A stretch of DNA of 64,000 nucleotides. It comes from Sphingomonas sp. LHG3406-1 (lineage in GTDB: Bacteria; Pseudomonadota; Alphaproteobacteria; Sphingomonadales; Sphingomonadaceae). Location: the NCBI RefSeq assembly GCF_029637485.1, contig NZ_CP069128.1:1550001-1614000 (forward strand). The letters run 5' to 3'. Within the stretch, counting starts at the first letter, position 1. Every line of letters starts with the position of its first letter. The notes under the pieces were generated by a model. It did no database searches. It worked only from the letters and a program-made list of their open reading frames with translations, and was not told where the DNA came from. The position numbers and the translations under genes are program-made. This document shows positions 26,859 through 35,649 of this stretch, piece after piece.

Positions 26859-28363
26859 GCGCTCGCTCCTGCAAGGCGGTCGGCGGCGCGGAGGGCAAGC
26901 GCGCTCAGCGTGAGCGTCGGATTGGCCGGGCCACCCTGCGGGAAGGTGCTGCTTCCAAGGACGAGCAGGTTGCGCAGCTGGTGGTGGACGAGGTTCGGAT
27001 CGACGATGCTGGTCGCCGGATCCTTGCCCATCGGCGTGGTGCCGATGATGTGCGCTTCCGATTCCTCGAGGACGGGGCGGAACTCGATTCGTTCGACGGG
27101 GAGCGGCGCCATGATCCGCGCGAGGTCGGCGGCAGCACGGTCGATCGCCTTCTGGGTGTAGGCGCTGTGATCGGTGAAGTGCATGATCGGCCGGGCGGGA
27201 TTGGCCGGGTCGAAGGCGGCGTAATTGTCGTCGGACGGAAAGTCCTCGAACACCATGCGCACCGGCAGCACCTGCTGCCAGCGGCCGCGCTCGGTCCGGA
27301 TGCGCCCGATGTTCCAGGTCTCGACGAGGCAGGCGGCCATCTGTCGGCGGCGCTGGTCGTCGTCATAGAGCAGGTAGGAGTGGCCGGTGACCGAGGTCGA
27401 ACCGTTGAAGCCCTCGACGCCGTCGAGGAACACCTCGGCCATCTGGCCGACCTGCTCGTGCAGCCCGCGGCCGAGCTTGGGATGGTCGATCCCCGAGCGC
27501 TGGAGGATGACGGGATTGAACAGGGCATTGCTGCCGAGCACGACCAGCCCGGCATTGGCGACCCGTTCGCCGCCACCGAGCCTGTAGCGGATGCCGGTGG
27601 CACGGCCGGCGGCCTTCTCGACGCCGATCACCTCGCTTCCGAGCAGGACGTCCACGCGCGGATCGCGATAAACCTTCAGGAGCCCGTTCTGGATGGTGAA
27701 CTTGGCGTCGACCGGACAGAGATGGCAGACGCCATTGCCGCAGCAGACGTTGCGCCCTTCGGTCGCGACCCGCGCCCGGGCGGTGGGGACGGAGAAGAAG
27801 GAGGTCGGATACGCCTTCTTCAGCAGCCGCTCGGCATCGTTGAAGCGGTGCTGCGGCTGGGGATAGGCCTTGTCGCGGGGAAAGGGCCAGGGCGCCTCCG
27901 GCCCGGCCAGCGACATGACGGTCTCGACCTGGTCATAATAGGGTGCGAGATCGTCGTAGCCGATCGGCCAGTCCCGGCCGACGCCGAAGCGGCTGCGCGT
28001 CTGGAAGTCGGACGGCAGGAAGCGCGGGACGTTGCTCCACCAGCAGTTGGAGCCGCCGCCGAAGCCGATGGTGAAGCGCCAGACCTTTTCCTCGTTGCCG
28101 GTGCCCCGGTAATATTGGTCGCTCTGGGTGTTGGCGGCGTCATCCTGGACCTTGCCGGCGCTCTCGTCCCCCGAGCCGGGCTCGGGTGCCCGCGCGGCGG
28201 CGGTGCGGGAGGCATGATCCATCCATCCGCCCCGCTCCACGACGAGGATGCGGGCGTCCGGGCCGAGCTTGCTGAGCAGCCCGAGCAGGAAGAAGGACGA
28301 GCTGAAGCCCGTGCCCACGACCGCGACGTCATAGTCGCGGCGGGGCTCACGAGTGAACGGCAA
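26855..28363 (-). CDS. GMC-family FAD-dependent oxidoreductase
   Basis: A 502-residue flavoprotein. The FAD-binding fold begins YDVAVVGTGFSSSFFLLGL, followed by ILVVERGG. A Cys-rich segment CCGNGVCHLCPVDAK matches the conserved region of bacterial GMC dehydrogenases. A C-terminal segment (FPQGGPANPTLTLSALALRA) is the typical GMC ending with the active-site His/Asn pair region. It starts at TTG 28363. It has no signal peptide of its own, so export, if any, would depend on the Tat partner downstream. It probably oxidises a sugar, alcohol or polyol; the substrate is unknown. Confidence 0.88.
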   Translation of the reverse strand: MPFTREPRRDYDVAVVGTGFSSSFFLLGLLSKLGPDARILVVERGGWMDHASRTAAARAPEPGSGDESAGKVQDDAANTQSDQYYRGTGNEEKVWRFTIGFGGGSNCWWSNVPRFLPSDFQTRSRFGVGRDWPIGYDDLAPYYDQVETVMSLAGPEAPWPFPRDKAYPQPQHRFNDAERLLKKAYPTSFFSVPTARARVATEGRNVCCGNGVCHLCPVDAKFTIQNGLLKVYRDPRVDVLLGSEVIGVEKAAGRATGIRYRLGGGERVANAGLVVLGSNALFNPVILQRSGIDHPKLGRGLHEQVGQMAEVFLDGVEGFNGSTSVTGHSYLLYDDDQRRRQMAACLVETWNIGRIRTERGRWQQVLPVRMVFEDFPSDDNYAAFDPANPARPIMHFTDHSAYTQKAIDRAAADLARIMAPLPVERIEFRPVLEESEAHIIGTTPMGKDPATSIVDPNLVHHQLRNLLVLGSSTFPQGGPANPTLTLSALALRAADRLAGASA

Positions 28364-28538
28364 TTCGTGTTAACTCCCGGGGGACCGGACGATCTCCGAC
28401 CTGAGTTAATGCAACCCGCCGAAACGTTCCGGGTTCCGCAACAAAATCGAACCGTCCCGGCGTGACATTTCCGAGACGGACAGGAACTTGGTAGCTTAAC
28501 CTTCGTTGCGGACCCGTTAGGTTGAACGGAGAGTTGAC

Positions 28539-28664
28539 ATGCGTGCGTTCGCCCAGGGTGCCTGGAAGACGGTGATCATCTGTTCGATGATGATCCTCAC
28601 CGTCGCCGGTGTCGGCACTGCGTTGTTCAACCTCCCTGTGGTCTCCGGCTCCGTTCCGCGCTGA
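28539..28664 (+). CDS. Small single-span membrane peptide
   Basis: A 41-residue frame starting at ATG 28539 with GGAGAG five bases upstream. The peptide has a basic-leaning N-terminus (MRAFAQGAWKT), one hydrophobic segment (VIICSMMILTVAGVGTAL) and a short tail. It ends 32 bases before the HTTM gene and is on the same strand, so it could be the leader gene of that operon. The good ribosome-binding site and membrane-peptide composition support it, but there is no family match I can name. Confidence 0.5.
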   Translation: MRAFAQGAWKTVIICSMMILTVAGVGTALFNLPVVSGSVPR

Positions 28665-28696
28665 AGCGCCCGGAGCCGCAAGGGGGAAGCATTAGA

Positions 28697-30181
28697 TTGG
28701 CCACCATTTCCGCCAACAAGTTCGGTTTTCGCCACCTGGTGAAGCCGGAATGGAGTGATTGCGAGCAGGCTGCACGGCCAAGCGACGGACTGGTCGTGTT
28801 CGGAGCCATGTGGGGCTTCGCGACCATGCTCAGCATTGCCGACCGTACGCGGGTACTGTCGTTCGAATGGGGCGTGATGCTCGGCATCGCCCAATGGACG
28901 GTCATGTTCATGGCCCTCGCCTTGGTGGCGAGACCGCGCTTCACCCTGCTGCTCGGACTCGTCGCCGGCGCAATGGCCGTGCAATATGTCGCCCGGCTGC
29001 CGGTGCTCAGCAACAACCAGACGCTCGCCTTCTTCATGAACATCTCGATCGTCGCGGTGATCGGGCTGGAGGTCATCAAGAGCCGCAGCCTCACCATCGA
29101 TCGCGAGATCGTCTACGAGCGGCTCCGCGTGGTGGCGCGGGCGATCCTCGCGACCATGTATTTCTATGGCATCTTCCACAAGATCAACACCGACTTCCTC
29201 GACCCGGAGGTGAGCTGCGCGGTGGCGCTGTACGAGCCGCTGGCGCGTCCGTTCAGCCTCGACCAGAACATGGTTGGCCAGTGGGGCTCCATCATCGCCA
29301 CCTTCGTCGTCGAGGCGATCGCCATCGTCTGCCTCTACTGGCGGCGCTACTTCTGGGTCGGCCTGATTCTTGGCCTGACCTTCCACTACATCATCCCGCT
29401 GTCGGGCTATTCCTGGTACATGGACTTCAGCTCGCTGGTGCTGGCGCTTTACATGCTGTCGGTCCCGCGCGAGGTAAGCGCCGGCTTCTACAGCAGCGTC
29501 ACCGCGCTGCTGCGCAAGGCGCCGATCAGCCGGGCAGGCTTCACCGCCATTCTGCTGTTCGTCGCGCTGGTGGCGGTCTGCGCCCTGATCGTCTTCCGCA
29601 TCGCCGACTATTTCCCGACCCGCGAGAATAAGCTGGTGTGGCACAGCGCCTGGCTGCTGATCTGGGCGGTGGTCGGCGGCACCATGTCGGTGCTGATCAC
29701 CCGCGCCGCCCTGCTTGCCCTGCCCTACAGCGAGAAGCCGGGTCCACGGCAGCCCCGCTGGCTGCTGATCGCGCCCGCCATCCTCTTCATCCAGTGCCTG
29801 TCGCCTTACTTCGGGCTGAAGACCGAGAGTTCGATCAACATGTTCAGCAACCTCCACACGGAGGGCGGGCAGACCAACCATCTCATCTTCACGCCGCCGC
29901 CCTATGTCGCAGGCTATCAGCGAGAGCTGGTGAAGGTGGTCGATTCCAGCATTCCGTGGGTCGCCACCGTGGCGAAGGACGGCGACTATCTGGTGCGGCA
30001 CGAACTCGGATCGGCCCTGCGTGAGAATCCAGGCGGCTGGGTCACGTTCGACTACAAGGGACAGCGCTACGAGCGGATCGTCAACGAGACTTTCCCGTTC
30101 GACCGGCCCAACCTGCTGGAACGCAAGCTGCTGCGGTTCAAGCCGGTCGACTTCGAGCGGCCCAAGGTCTGCACCCATTGA
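28697..30181 (+). CDS. HTTM-domain (vitamin K-dependent carboxylase-like) membrane protein
   Basis: A 494-residue polytopic membrane protein beginning at TTG 28697 with AGGGGGAAG upstream. It shows several HTTM hallmarks: IFHKINTDFLDPEVSCAV, FHYIIPLSGYSWYMDFSS and CLSPYFGLKTESSINMFSNL, followed by an extracytoplasmic C-terminal region. The family is distantly related to gamma-glutamyl carboxylase, but no bacterial biochemical role is settled. A DCC-type thiol oxidoreductase gene follows at 68 bases on the same strand, a pairing found in many bacteria. Function unknown, possibly redox-dependent modification of lipids or proteins. Confidence 0.8.
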   Translation: MATISANKFGFRHLVKPEWSDCEQAARPSDGLVVFGAMWGFATMLSIADRTRVLSFEWGVMLGIAQWTVMFMALALVARPRFTLLLGLVAGAMAVQYVARLPVLSNNQTLAFFMNISIVAVIGLEVIKSRSLTIDREIVYERLRVVARAILATMYFYGIFHKINTDFLDPEVSCAVALYEPLARPFSLDQNMVGQWGSIIATFVVEAIAIVCLYWRRYFWVGLILGLTFHYIIPLSGYSWYMDFSSLVLALYMLSVPREVSAGFYSSVTALLRKAPISRAGFTAILLFVALVAVCALIVFRIADYFPTRENKLVWHSAWLLIWAVVGGTMSVLITRAALLALPYSEKPGPRQPRWLLIAPAILFIQCLSPYFGLKTESSINMFSNLHTEGGQTNHLIFTPPPYVAGYQRELVKVVDSSIPWVATVAKDGDYLVRHELGSALRENPGGWVTFDYKGQRYERIVNETFPFDRPNLLERKLLRFKPVDFERPKVCTH

Positions 30182-30248
30182 GGCGGCCACACCTTCCGTT
30201 TCGGCGGGCAATGCCTATCTCGGTCACGACCGAGGAAAGCCCGAGCCC

Positions 30249-30635
30249 ATGAGCGCCGAAAAGAGCCTGATCGTCTATGACGGCGATTGCGTCTTCTGCC
30301 AGAACTATGTCCGCTTCCTGCGGCTGCGCAAGGCGGTGGGCGACGTCGAGCTGCTCGATGCCCGCTCGGGCGATCCGCGGCTCGCCGCCTACTGGAAGGC
30401 GGGCTACGACCTCAACGAGGGCATGCTGTTCGTCCACCAGGGCCGGGTCTTCTATGGCGCCGAGGCGGTGCACGTGCTGGCGACGCTGACCGGGAGCCAT
30501 AATTGGCTCAACCGGCTGAATGCCCGCCTCTTCTCCAGCTCGCGCATGGCCAGGCTTCTCTATCCGGCGCTGAAGGCCGGGCGGCGGCTGACCCTGCTTG
30601 TCCGCGGCCGGTCTGAGATCGAGGTTCCCAACTGA
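30249..30635 (+). CDS. DCC1-like thiol-disulfide oxidoreductase family protein
   Basis: A 128-residue protein starting at ATG 30249. The family-defining motif is LIVYDGDCVFCQNYVRF, with the CxxC-type cysteine pair (DCVFC). The helical C-terminal half contains ALKAGRRLTLLVRGRS. DCC proteins resemble thioredoxin-fold reductases and frequently neighbour HTTM proteins, as here. It may supply reducing equivalents or a redox switch to the HTTM protein. That partnership is inferred from context. Confidence 0.88.
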   Translation: MSAEKSLIVYDGDCVFCQNYVRFLRLRKAVGDVELLDARSGDPRLAAYWKAGYDLNEGMLFVHQGRVFYGAEAVHVLATLTGSHNWLNRLNARLFSSSRMARLLYPALKAGRRLTLLVRGRSEIEVPN

Positions 30636-30877
30636 GCGCGTGAGGCGTAGGGCGTGTCCGGAGCGGCAGTCCTTCACTCCGGAAACCGGCGAGCGGCTCG
30701 CTTCCGTAACGATTGTTGCCACGGACCGGAACCGAACGCCGTCCGGCGGCTTGTAGGGCGTTGAGTAAAAGAGATGCTTCTGGACATGGCTGAGGATCGG
30801 GTTTGGAGCGCCGCGCACTTCGCGACGAACCCTGAGCCGCGCGCCCGGACCGGGCGGCTTTGTTCAGGACGACCGTC

Positions 30878-31675
30878 TTGATCGGCAGGGCGCATCAGGC
30901 CGCTTCGACCCCGCGCATCTTCGGGCTGGAACTGAGCCTGCTAGACCGTGAGGCGCTGGCCGAGGAACTGCTCGCGACCCCGCATGAGCCGGCCGGGGCC
31001 AAGCTGGTCGCCACCATCAACGTCGATCACGTCGTCACCCTGCGGACCGACCAGAGGTTCCGCGATGCCTATGACAGCGCCTGGCGGATCACCGCCGATG
31101 GCGCTCCGGTCTATCTTTATGCGCGGGCGAGCGGAGTCCGGGTGCCCGAGCGCGTGACCGGATCCGACCTGTTCGCGACGCTCGTCGAGCGCTGGGATCC
31201 GAAGCGGCACCGGCTCTACATGCTGGTCGCGAACGACGAAGCCGCGCGGCGGATGACCCGGATCCTCGCCGAGCGCGGCTATGACGAGGACACGCTGACC
31301 ATCGACGTGCCCAAGTTCGGCTTCGAGAAGGACGCGGCCTACAACGAGGAACTGACGGCGCGGATCAGGGCCAAGCGGCCGACCCATATCATCCTCGGCG
31401 TGGGCGCGCCCAAGTCGGAGATCTGGGCCTACGAGCATCGCCATGCGCTTGGCGACGCCGTGGTCCTGTGCGTCGGTGCGGCGATCGAGTTCACCACCGG
31501 CCTCAAGCAGCGTTCGCCCATGTTCATGCGGCGGGTGGGCATGGAGTGGATGTGGCGGTTCGGGACTGAGCCGCGGCGCCTGTTCCACCGTTACTTCGTC
31601 CGGTCGTTCGGCTTCATCCTTGCGGTGATCGCCGATCGGCCGCGCGCCGCCGAACTGCAGGCCCGCAATGACTGA
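30878..31675 (+). CDS. WecG/TagA/CpsF-family glycosyltransferase (GT26)
   Basis: A 265-residue protein from TTG 30878, where AGGA lies eight bases upstream; TTG 30860 is an alternative. The start is uncertain because no ATG precedes the conserved region. Diagnostic motifs are VATINVDHVVTLRTDQRFRD, WRITADGAPVYLYARASG, VPERVTGSDLF and ILGVGAPKSEIWAYEH, matching the WecG/TagA family that adds N-acetylmannosamine-type sugars to lipid-linked acceptors. The C-terminus has the membrane-association basic helix typical of the family. It precedes a Wzy-like polymerase gene by 27 bases on the same strand. Confidence 0.88.
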   Translation: MIGRAHQAASTPRIFGLELSLLDREALAEELLATPHEPAGAKLVATINVDHVVTLRTDQRFRDAYDSAWRITADGAPVYLYARASGVRVPERVTGSDLFATLVERWDPKRHRLYMLVANDEAARRMTRILAERGYDEDTLTIDVPKFGFEKDAAYNEELTARIRAKRPTHIILGVGAPKSEIWAYEHRHALGDAVVLCVGAAIEFTTGLKQRSPMFMRRVGMEWMWRFGTEPRRLFHRYFVRSFGFILAVIADRPRAAELQARND

Positions 31676-31702
31676 GGCCGGCTCGGCGAGCCGAGCTCCG
31701 GC

Positions 31703-33010
31703 GTGCTGACCCGGCTCCCCGCTGGCGCCGCGCCGATGACCCCGCCGGCAGCAGCGCCGGTGTTGAAGGGCAAGGCCGTGGAGGGCGGTGTCTCCGCGGC
31801 GGCGAGCGCGCAGGTCCTGTGGGCGGCCATCCTGTTCAACCTCGCCCTTTGCTTCGTCGACACCAATGTCGCGCGCATGTCGGCCCTGCCGGTGATGGTC
31901 ACCGAGGGCGCGATCCTCGCCGCTGCCTTCTTCCTGCCCCTCGCCCGCGCCAACCGCACGCCGGGGCGCTTCGACGCGCTTCTCCTCCTGCTGCTGGGAA
32001 GCTGGCTGCTGCTGTCGATGCTCCGCCAGTCGGTCGATCCCAAGCTGTTCCGCGACGTCGCCATCATCCCCATCTTCGTCCTGCTCGGCATGAGCACGCG
32101 CGGCGAAGGCCTGCACAACCGCATCTTCTGGCTGCACCTGGTGATCGTGGCGGTGGCGATCTGGGAAGCGGTGAGCGTCACCAGCTTCGTCCTGGTATTC
32201 GACATCGCCGAATTCTTCGCCAGCACGCGGGGAATGGCCAATGAAGACTGGTGGGTCGAAAACGGCCTCTATCTCAGCGCCGTACGGCCGGAGAGCCGGT
32301 TCCTCTTCCCCGACCTGCCGCTGCACCGGCTGTCGTCGGTGTTCCTCGAGCCGGTCTCGCTCGGCAACTACGTGGTCATCGCGACCATCTGGCTGGCCGG
32401 CTTCTGGCGGCACATTCCTGCGCGGATGCGGATGGTGGCGGTCGCGACCACCCTGTTCCTGCTGGTCGGAAGCGACAGCCGGATGGCGACCGTCGCCTGC
32501 GCCGCCATCCTGCTCGCCCGCCTGGGCATGCGCTGGATCCCCAACATCGCCGCCGTGCTGGTCGCGCCGATCGTCATCGCCGCCATGTTCCTTGCGGTCG
32601 AACTGCTCGGCCTGCGCAGCGGGCTCGATACGTTCGGCGGGCGGATCGCCCACGCCGCCGAAACCTTCCGCTCCTTCTCGCTCGCCAACTATGCCGGGCT
32701 GTCGCTCGACAAGATCAAGGCGACCGAGGATGCGGGGTTCGGCTACATCGTCATGGCCCATTCGCTGGTGGTCGCGGCGATCCTGTGGATGACGCTGTTC
32801 CTGCGCGAACTGAAAACGGCGGAAAGCCGCTTTCTCCACCTCGCCATCGCGCTCTACGTGGCGCTCAACCTGACGGTCAGCTGGTCGATCTTCACCATCA
32901 AGACCGCGGGCCTGCTGTGGTTCCTGCTGGGACGGTCGATCCGCGAGGACGGGGAAGAGGCCGCCGGCTCCGAGCCTCAGCGCCCGGGCGCGCTCAGTAA
33001 CGCCACATAA
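31703..33010 (+). CDS. Wzy-like polysaccharide polymerase / O-antigen ligase-like protein (copy 1)
   Basis: A 435-residue polytopic membrane protein with about ten to twelve hydrophobic segments. A large loop contains HRLSSVFLEPVSLGNY, and the C-terminal part has FTIKTAGLLWFLLG. These two phrases are also present in copy 2 (37804-39147), so the two genes are paralogues. The likely start is GTG 31703; ATG 31736 is possible. It probably polymerises lipid-linked repeat units in the periplasmic leaflet. Its 3' end overlaps the convergent GT4 gene by 34 bases. Confidence 0.8.
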   Translation: MLTRLPAGAAPMTPPAAAPVLKGKAVEGGVSAAASAQVLWAAILFNLALCFVDTNVARMSALPVMVTEGAILAAAFFLPLARANRTPGRFDALLLLLLGSWLLLSMLRQSVDPKLFRDVAIIPIFVLLGMSTRGEGLHNRIFWLHLVIVAVAIWEAVSVTSFVLVFDIAEFFASTRGMANEDWWVENGLYLSAVRPESRFLFPDLPLHRLSSVFLEPVSLGNYVVIATIWLAGFWRHIPARMRMVAVATTLFLLVGSDSRMATVACAAILLARLGMRWIPNIAAVLVAPIVIAAMFLAVELLGLRSGLDTFGGRIAHAAETFRSFSLANYAGLSLDKIKATEDAGFGYIVMAHSLVVAAILWMTLFLRELKTAESRFLHLAIALYVALNLTVSWSIFTIKTAGLLWFLLGRSIREDGEEAAGSEPQRPGALSNAT

Positions 33011-34074
33011 GCGTCGATCATCCGCTCCGTCGAATAGCGGCGGGCGAGCCGGTCGGCGAATCGCCGCCGTTCCGCTTCGGGTGGCGGGCTGTCGACGAAC
33101 GTGCGGATTGCCGCCACCCAGCCGGCAACGTCACGCGGTGCGACAAAGCGCACCGGCGTTTCGCCATCGATGGTCAGCACTTCGCGCAGGACCTTGATGT
33201 CGGCGACAATGGTGGGAAGCGCGAGGAGCGCGGCCTCGACGGCGGAAATGCCGAAGGTCTCGTGAAGCGATGGGAAGACGAACTGGTCGGCGATCCCATA
33301 GAGTTCGACCACCTCTCCATAAGGAAGCGCGCCGAGAAGGTGCACCCGGTCGGCCACGCCGAGCGAGGCTGCCAGCCGCTCGTATCTCGCCCGCCGGTCG
33401 CCGGTGCCGGCGACGACCAGGCGGCAGTCGGGCAGATCGACCAGTGCACGGATGATTGTGTCCTGGGTCTTTTCCTCGACCAGCCGGGCGGTGTTGAGCA
33501 GGATCCGCCCTTCGGCCGGGATCCCGTAGCGACGGAGCGTGTCCGCGCGGGCAGCGCGGATGGCGGGCCGGTCGACCCCATGCTCGATGAGGAGGAGGCG
33601 GCGGCGATAGGCCGCGGGATAATCGTCGAACTCGCCCTTCGTGAAGACGGTGTTGACGATGTTGACGGGATAAAGGCCGACGGTGCCGAGCAGCGCGCCG
33701 AGCCAGCGGACCGGCGCCTTGGTCGCCGAAGGGATGGTCGTCTGATGGATCAGCAGCCGCTCACGCCGGGCGACGAGATTGGCCAGGGCGGCGACGATGG
33801 ACGGACCGGCCTGATAGGCGATCACCGCGGCGTCCCGGTCGGCGATCAGTCGGCGCACCATGCGCAGCGCGCCCTTGAGCTTGGCGGCGAGCGGCACGCC
33901 CGGTGCCGGAGTCAGGAACAGGGTCTCGACCGGCAGATCATGCCGCTCCAGGCCGTCGGCGATGCTGTTCGCGAGCGCCAGCACGCCACCCGGATCGGGA
34001 GAATGGATGAGCTGGATGACCCGTCCCTTCTCCGCTGCCGGGCGGGCGTCCAAACGCTTCTTGTCAGTGGTCAT
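32977..34074 (-). CDS. Family 4 glycosyltransferase
   Basis: A 365-residue GT-B enzyme starting at ATG 34072-34074; ATG 34081-34083 would add three residues. The donor domain has LNTARLVEEKTQDTIIRAL, LVVAGTGDRRARYERLA and the acidic acceptor-donor stretch FPSLHETFGISAVEAALLALP. The N-terminal domain begins VIQLIHSPDPGGVLALANS. It runs opposite to the surrounding genes and overlaps the 3' end of the Wzy-like gene by 34 bases. Specificity is unknown. Confidence 0.9.
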   Translation of the reverse strand: MTTDKKRLDARPAAEKGRVIQLIHSPDPGGVLALANSIADGLERHDLPVETLFLTPAPGVPLAAKLKGALRMVRRLIADRDAAVIAYQAGPSIVAALANLVARRERLLIHQTTIPSATKAPVRWLGALLGTVGLYPVNIVNTVFTKGEFDDYPAAYRRRLLLIEHGVDRPAIRAARADTLRRYGIPAEGRILLNTARLVEEKTQDTIIRALVDLPDCRLVVAGTGDRRARYERLAASLGVADRVHLLGALPYGEVVELYGIADQFVFPSLHETFGISAVEAALLALPTIVADIKVLREVLTIDGETPVRFVAPRDVAGWVAAIRTFVDSPPPEAERRRFADRLARRYSTERMIDAYVALLSAPGR

Positions 34075-34314
34075 GAAGTTCATCGGTCGCCCGGTTCCTG
34101 AGTATCGTTCGGGAGCTGCAACGAGCTTGCCCAACAACCCTCCAAAGGAGCTGTGGTTCACCATCTGGCATGAATGCTCCATGACGGGACGGATCGTCTC
34201 GGAACCATGTTTCCAAACGGTTCGTAGGTGGAACTATCCCAATCGAAGGTGCGTTTTGAAGCCGCATTTGTGACCTGCGTACCTGCGCGGGGCACGTACT
34301 ATTGGGAAGCCTCC

Positions 34315-35649
34315 ATGGGTTGGTATGAAAGCGTGGCGCAGTTTGCGACGGGCCAGGTTGGTGGGCGCGGTCGACCCGAGGAACGTGACGGATATTCCTC
34401 CCCGCATGACGGCGTCCTCTTTCGCAATGGTGCCGGCAACGACGAGCCCGAGCACCGGACCTTCCAGGCGGTAGCGCCGATGCTTGCGAGCCCATCGCGG
34501 ATCGGCGCCAGCGAGGTCGACCGGGTCTACATGGCCTTCGACGTCTCGCAGCCGGTCGGTCAGCCCGACGATCTGCGTGGCCGTGACAATGAGGTGAAGG
34601 CGCTGCTGAGCGGCGTGCTCCATCGCCGCAACCACGGCCTCGTCTCCGGCCCACGAGGCTCGGGCAAGACGTCGCTGGTCCGCGTGTTCGGCCAATATGC
34701 CGACCGCGAGGGCGTCGTCGTCCTCTATTCGGCTTGCGACGACGGGACGAGCTTCGGCGAACTGATCCGCTCCTACCTTGAGCAGATTCCGCCGGCGATG
34801 GTCGATCCGGCCGTGGTCGAGACGTTCGACCAGAGGGTGATCAGCTTCGGCGCGGACAGCAGCCCGTACCAGGCGACCGGCGTCTTCGCGATGTTGAAAT
34901 ATTCGCAGCTGGTGGTCGTTCTCGACGAGTTCGACCGGATCAGCGATCCCGACATGCACGACAAGGTGGCGTCGCTGCTGAAGCTGGTGTCGGACGCGCG
35001 GCTGGCCGTTCGTTTCGTGCTGGTCGGCGGCAATTCGGCCTTCGCGGACATCGTCCGTGCTCACCCGTCGCTGATGCGGCACATCACCCGTGTCTCGACC
35101 GCGCCGCTGGCGGCGGACGCGATCGACGAATTGCTCGACCGCTGCGGCGAGCGATGCGGAATCCGCTTCGGCGAGGCGGCCAAGCAGCTGATCGGCGAAG
35201 TGTCCTGCGGCTCGCCCTACCACGCACGTCTGTTCGGCATGCATGGTGCCCTGAATGCGCTGGCCGCTGATTCGAGCGAGGCGGAAGTCGAGCATATCGA
35301 GAACGGCCTCGACGAAGCGTTCGAGGAATGGTCGATGCTCAATCCCGAGGATGCGCAGGTCTTCCGCGACATCATGCGCGGCAATTATGGCTCGTCGCGC
35401 GATCTGGTCGATTTCGCCGGGCGCGTCGCCTGGCACAATGCGGACGACGATTTCGCACGCGACTGGAAGCTCCAGGGTCGCTCGTCGGCGGGAGTCATTC
35501 CCGGCGGCCTGACCGAGATCGGCCAGACGGTGCAGATCGTCGAAGGCCATGCGACCTTCCGTGACGCGACCGCGCCGCAGTTCCTTCTCGCTCTGGCCCA
35601 GATCGAGGGCCACCAACATACCCGAATGAACGGTGGTGCCCGTGCTTAG
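34315..35649 (+). CDS. ORC/AAA-like P-loop ATPase
   Basis: A 444-residue protein from ATG 34315 with GGGAAG five bases upstream. It has Walker A SGPRGSGKTSLV (about 112-119) and Walker B VVVLDEFDRI (about 200-207). A sensor-like strand follows (RFVLVGGNSAFADIV). The arrangement resembles AAA ATPases of the Orc1/Cdc6-like or STAND type, and the C-terminal third may form a winged-helix or helical bundle. It overlaps the start of the chain-length determinant gene, so it is translationally coupled with exopolysaccharide export. Its partner and substrate are unknown. Confidence 0.75.
   Translation: MGWYESVAQFATGQVGGRGRPEERDGYSSPHDGVLFRNGAGNDEPEHRTFQAVAPMLASPSRIGASEVDRVYMAFDVSQPVGQPDDLRGRDNEVKALLSGVLHRRNHGLVSGPRGSGKTSLVRVFGQYADREGVVVLYSACDDGTSFGELIRSYLEQIPPAMVDPAVVETFDQRVISFGADSSPYQATGVFAMLKYSQLVVVLDEFDRISDPDMHDKVASLLKLVSDARLAVRFVLVGGNSAFADIVRAHPSLMRHITRVSTAPLAADAIDELLDRCGERCGIRFGEAAKQLIGEVSCGSPYHARLFGMHGALNALAADSSEAEVEHIENGLDEAFEEWSMLNPEDAQVFRDIMRGNYGSSRDLVDFAGRVAWHNADDDFARDWKLQGRSSAGVIPGGLTEIGQTVQIVEGHATFRDATAPQFLLALAQIEGHQHTRMNGGARA

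Noticed and set aside
25083..27161. Long plus-strand open frame of 692 codons
   Set aside because: It is the mirror of the HAD-membrane, Tat and GMC genes in GC-rich DNA; no recognisable motif.
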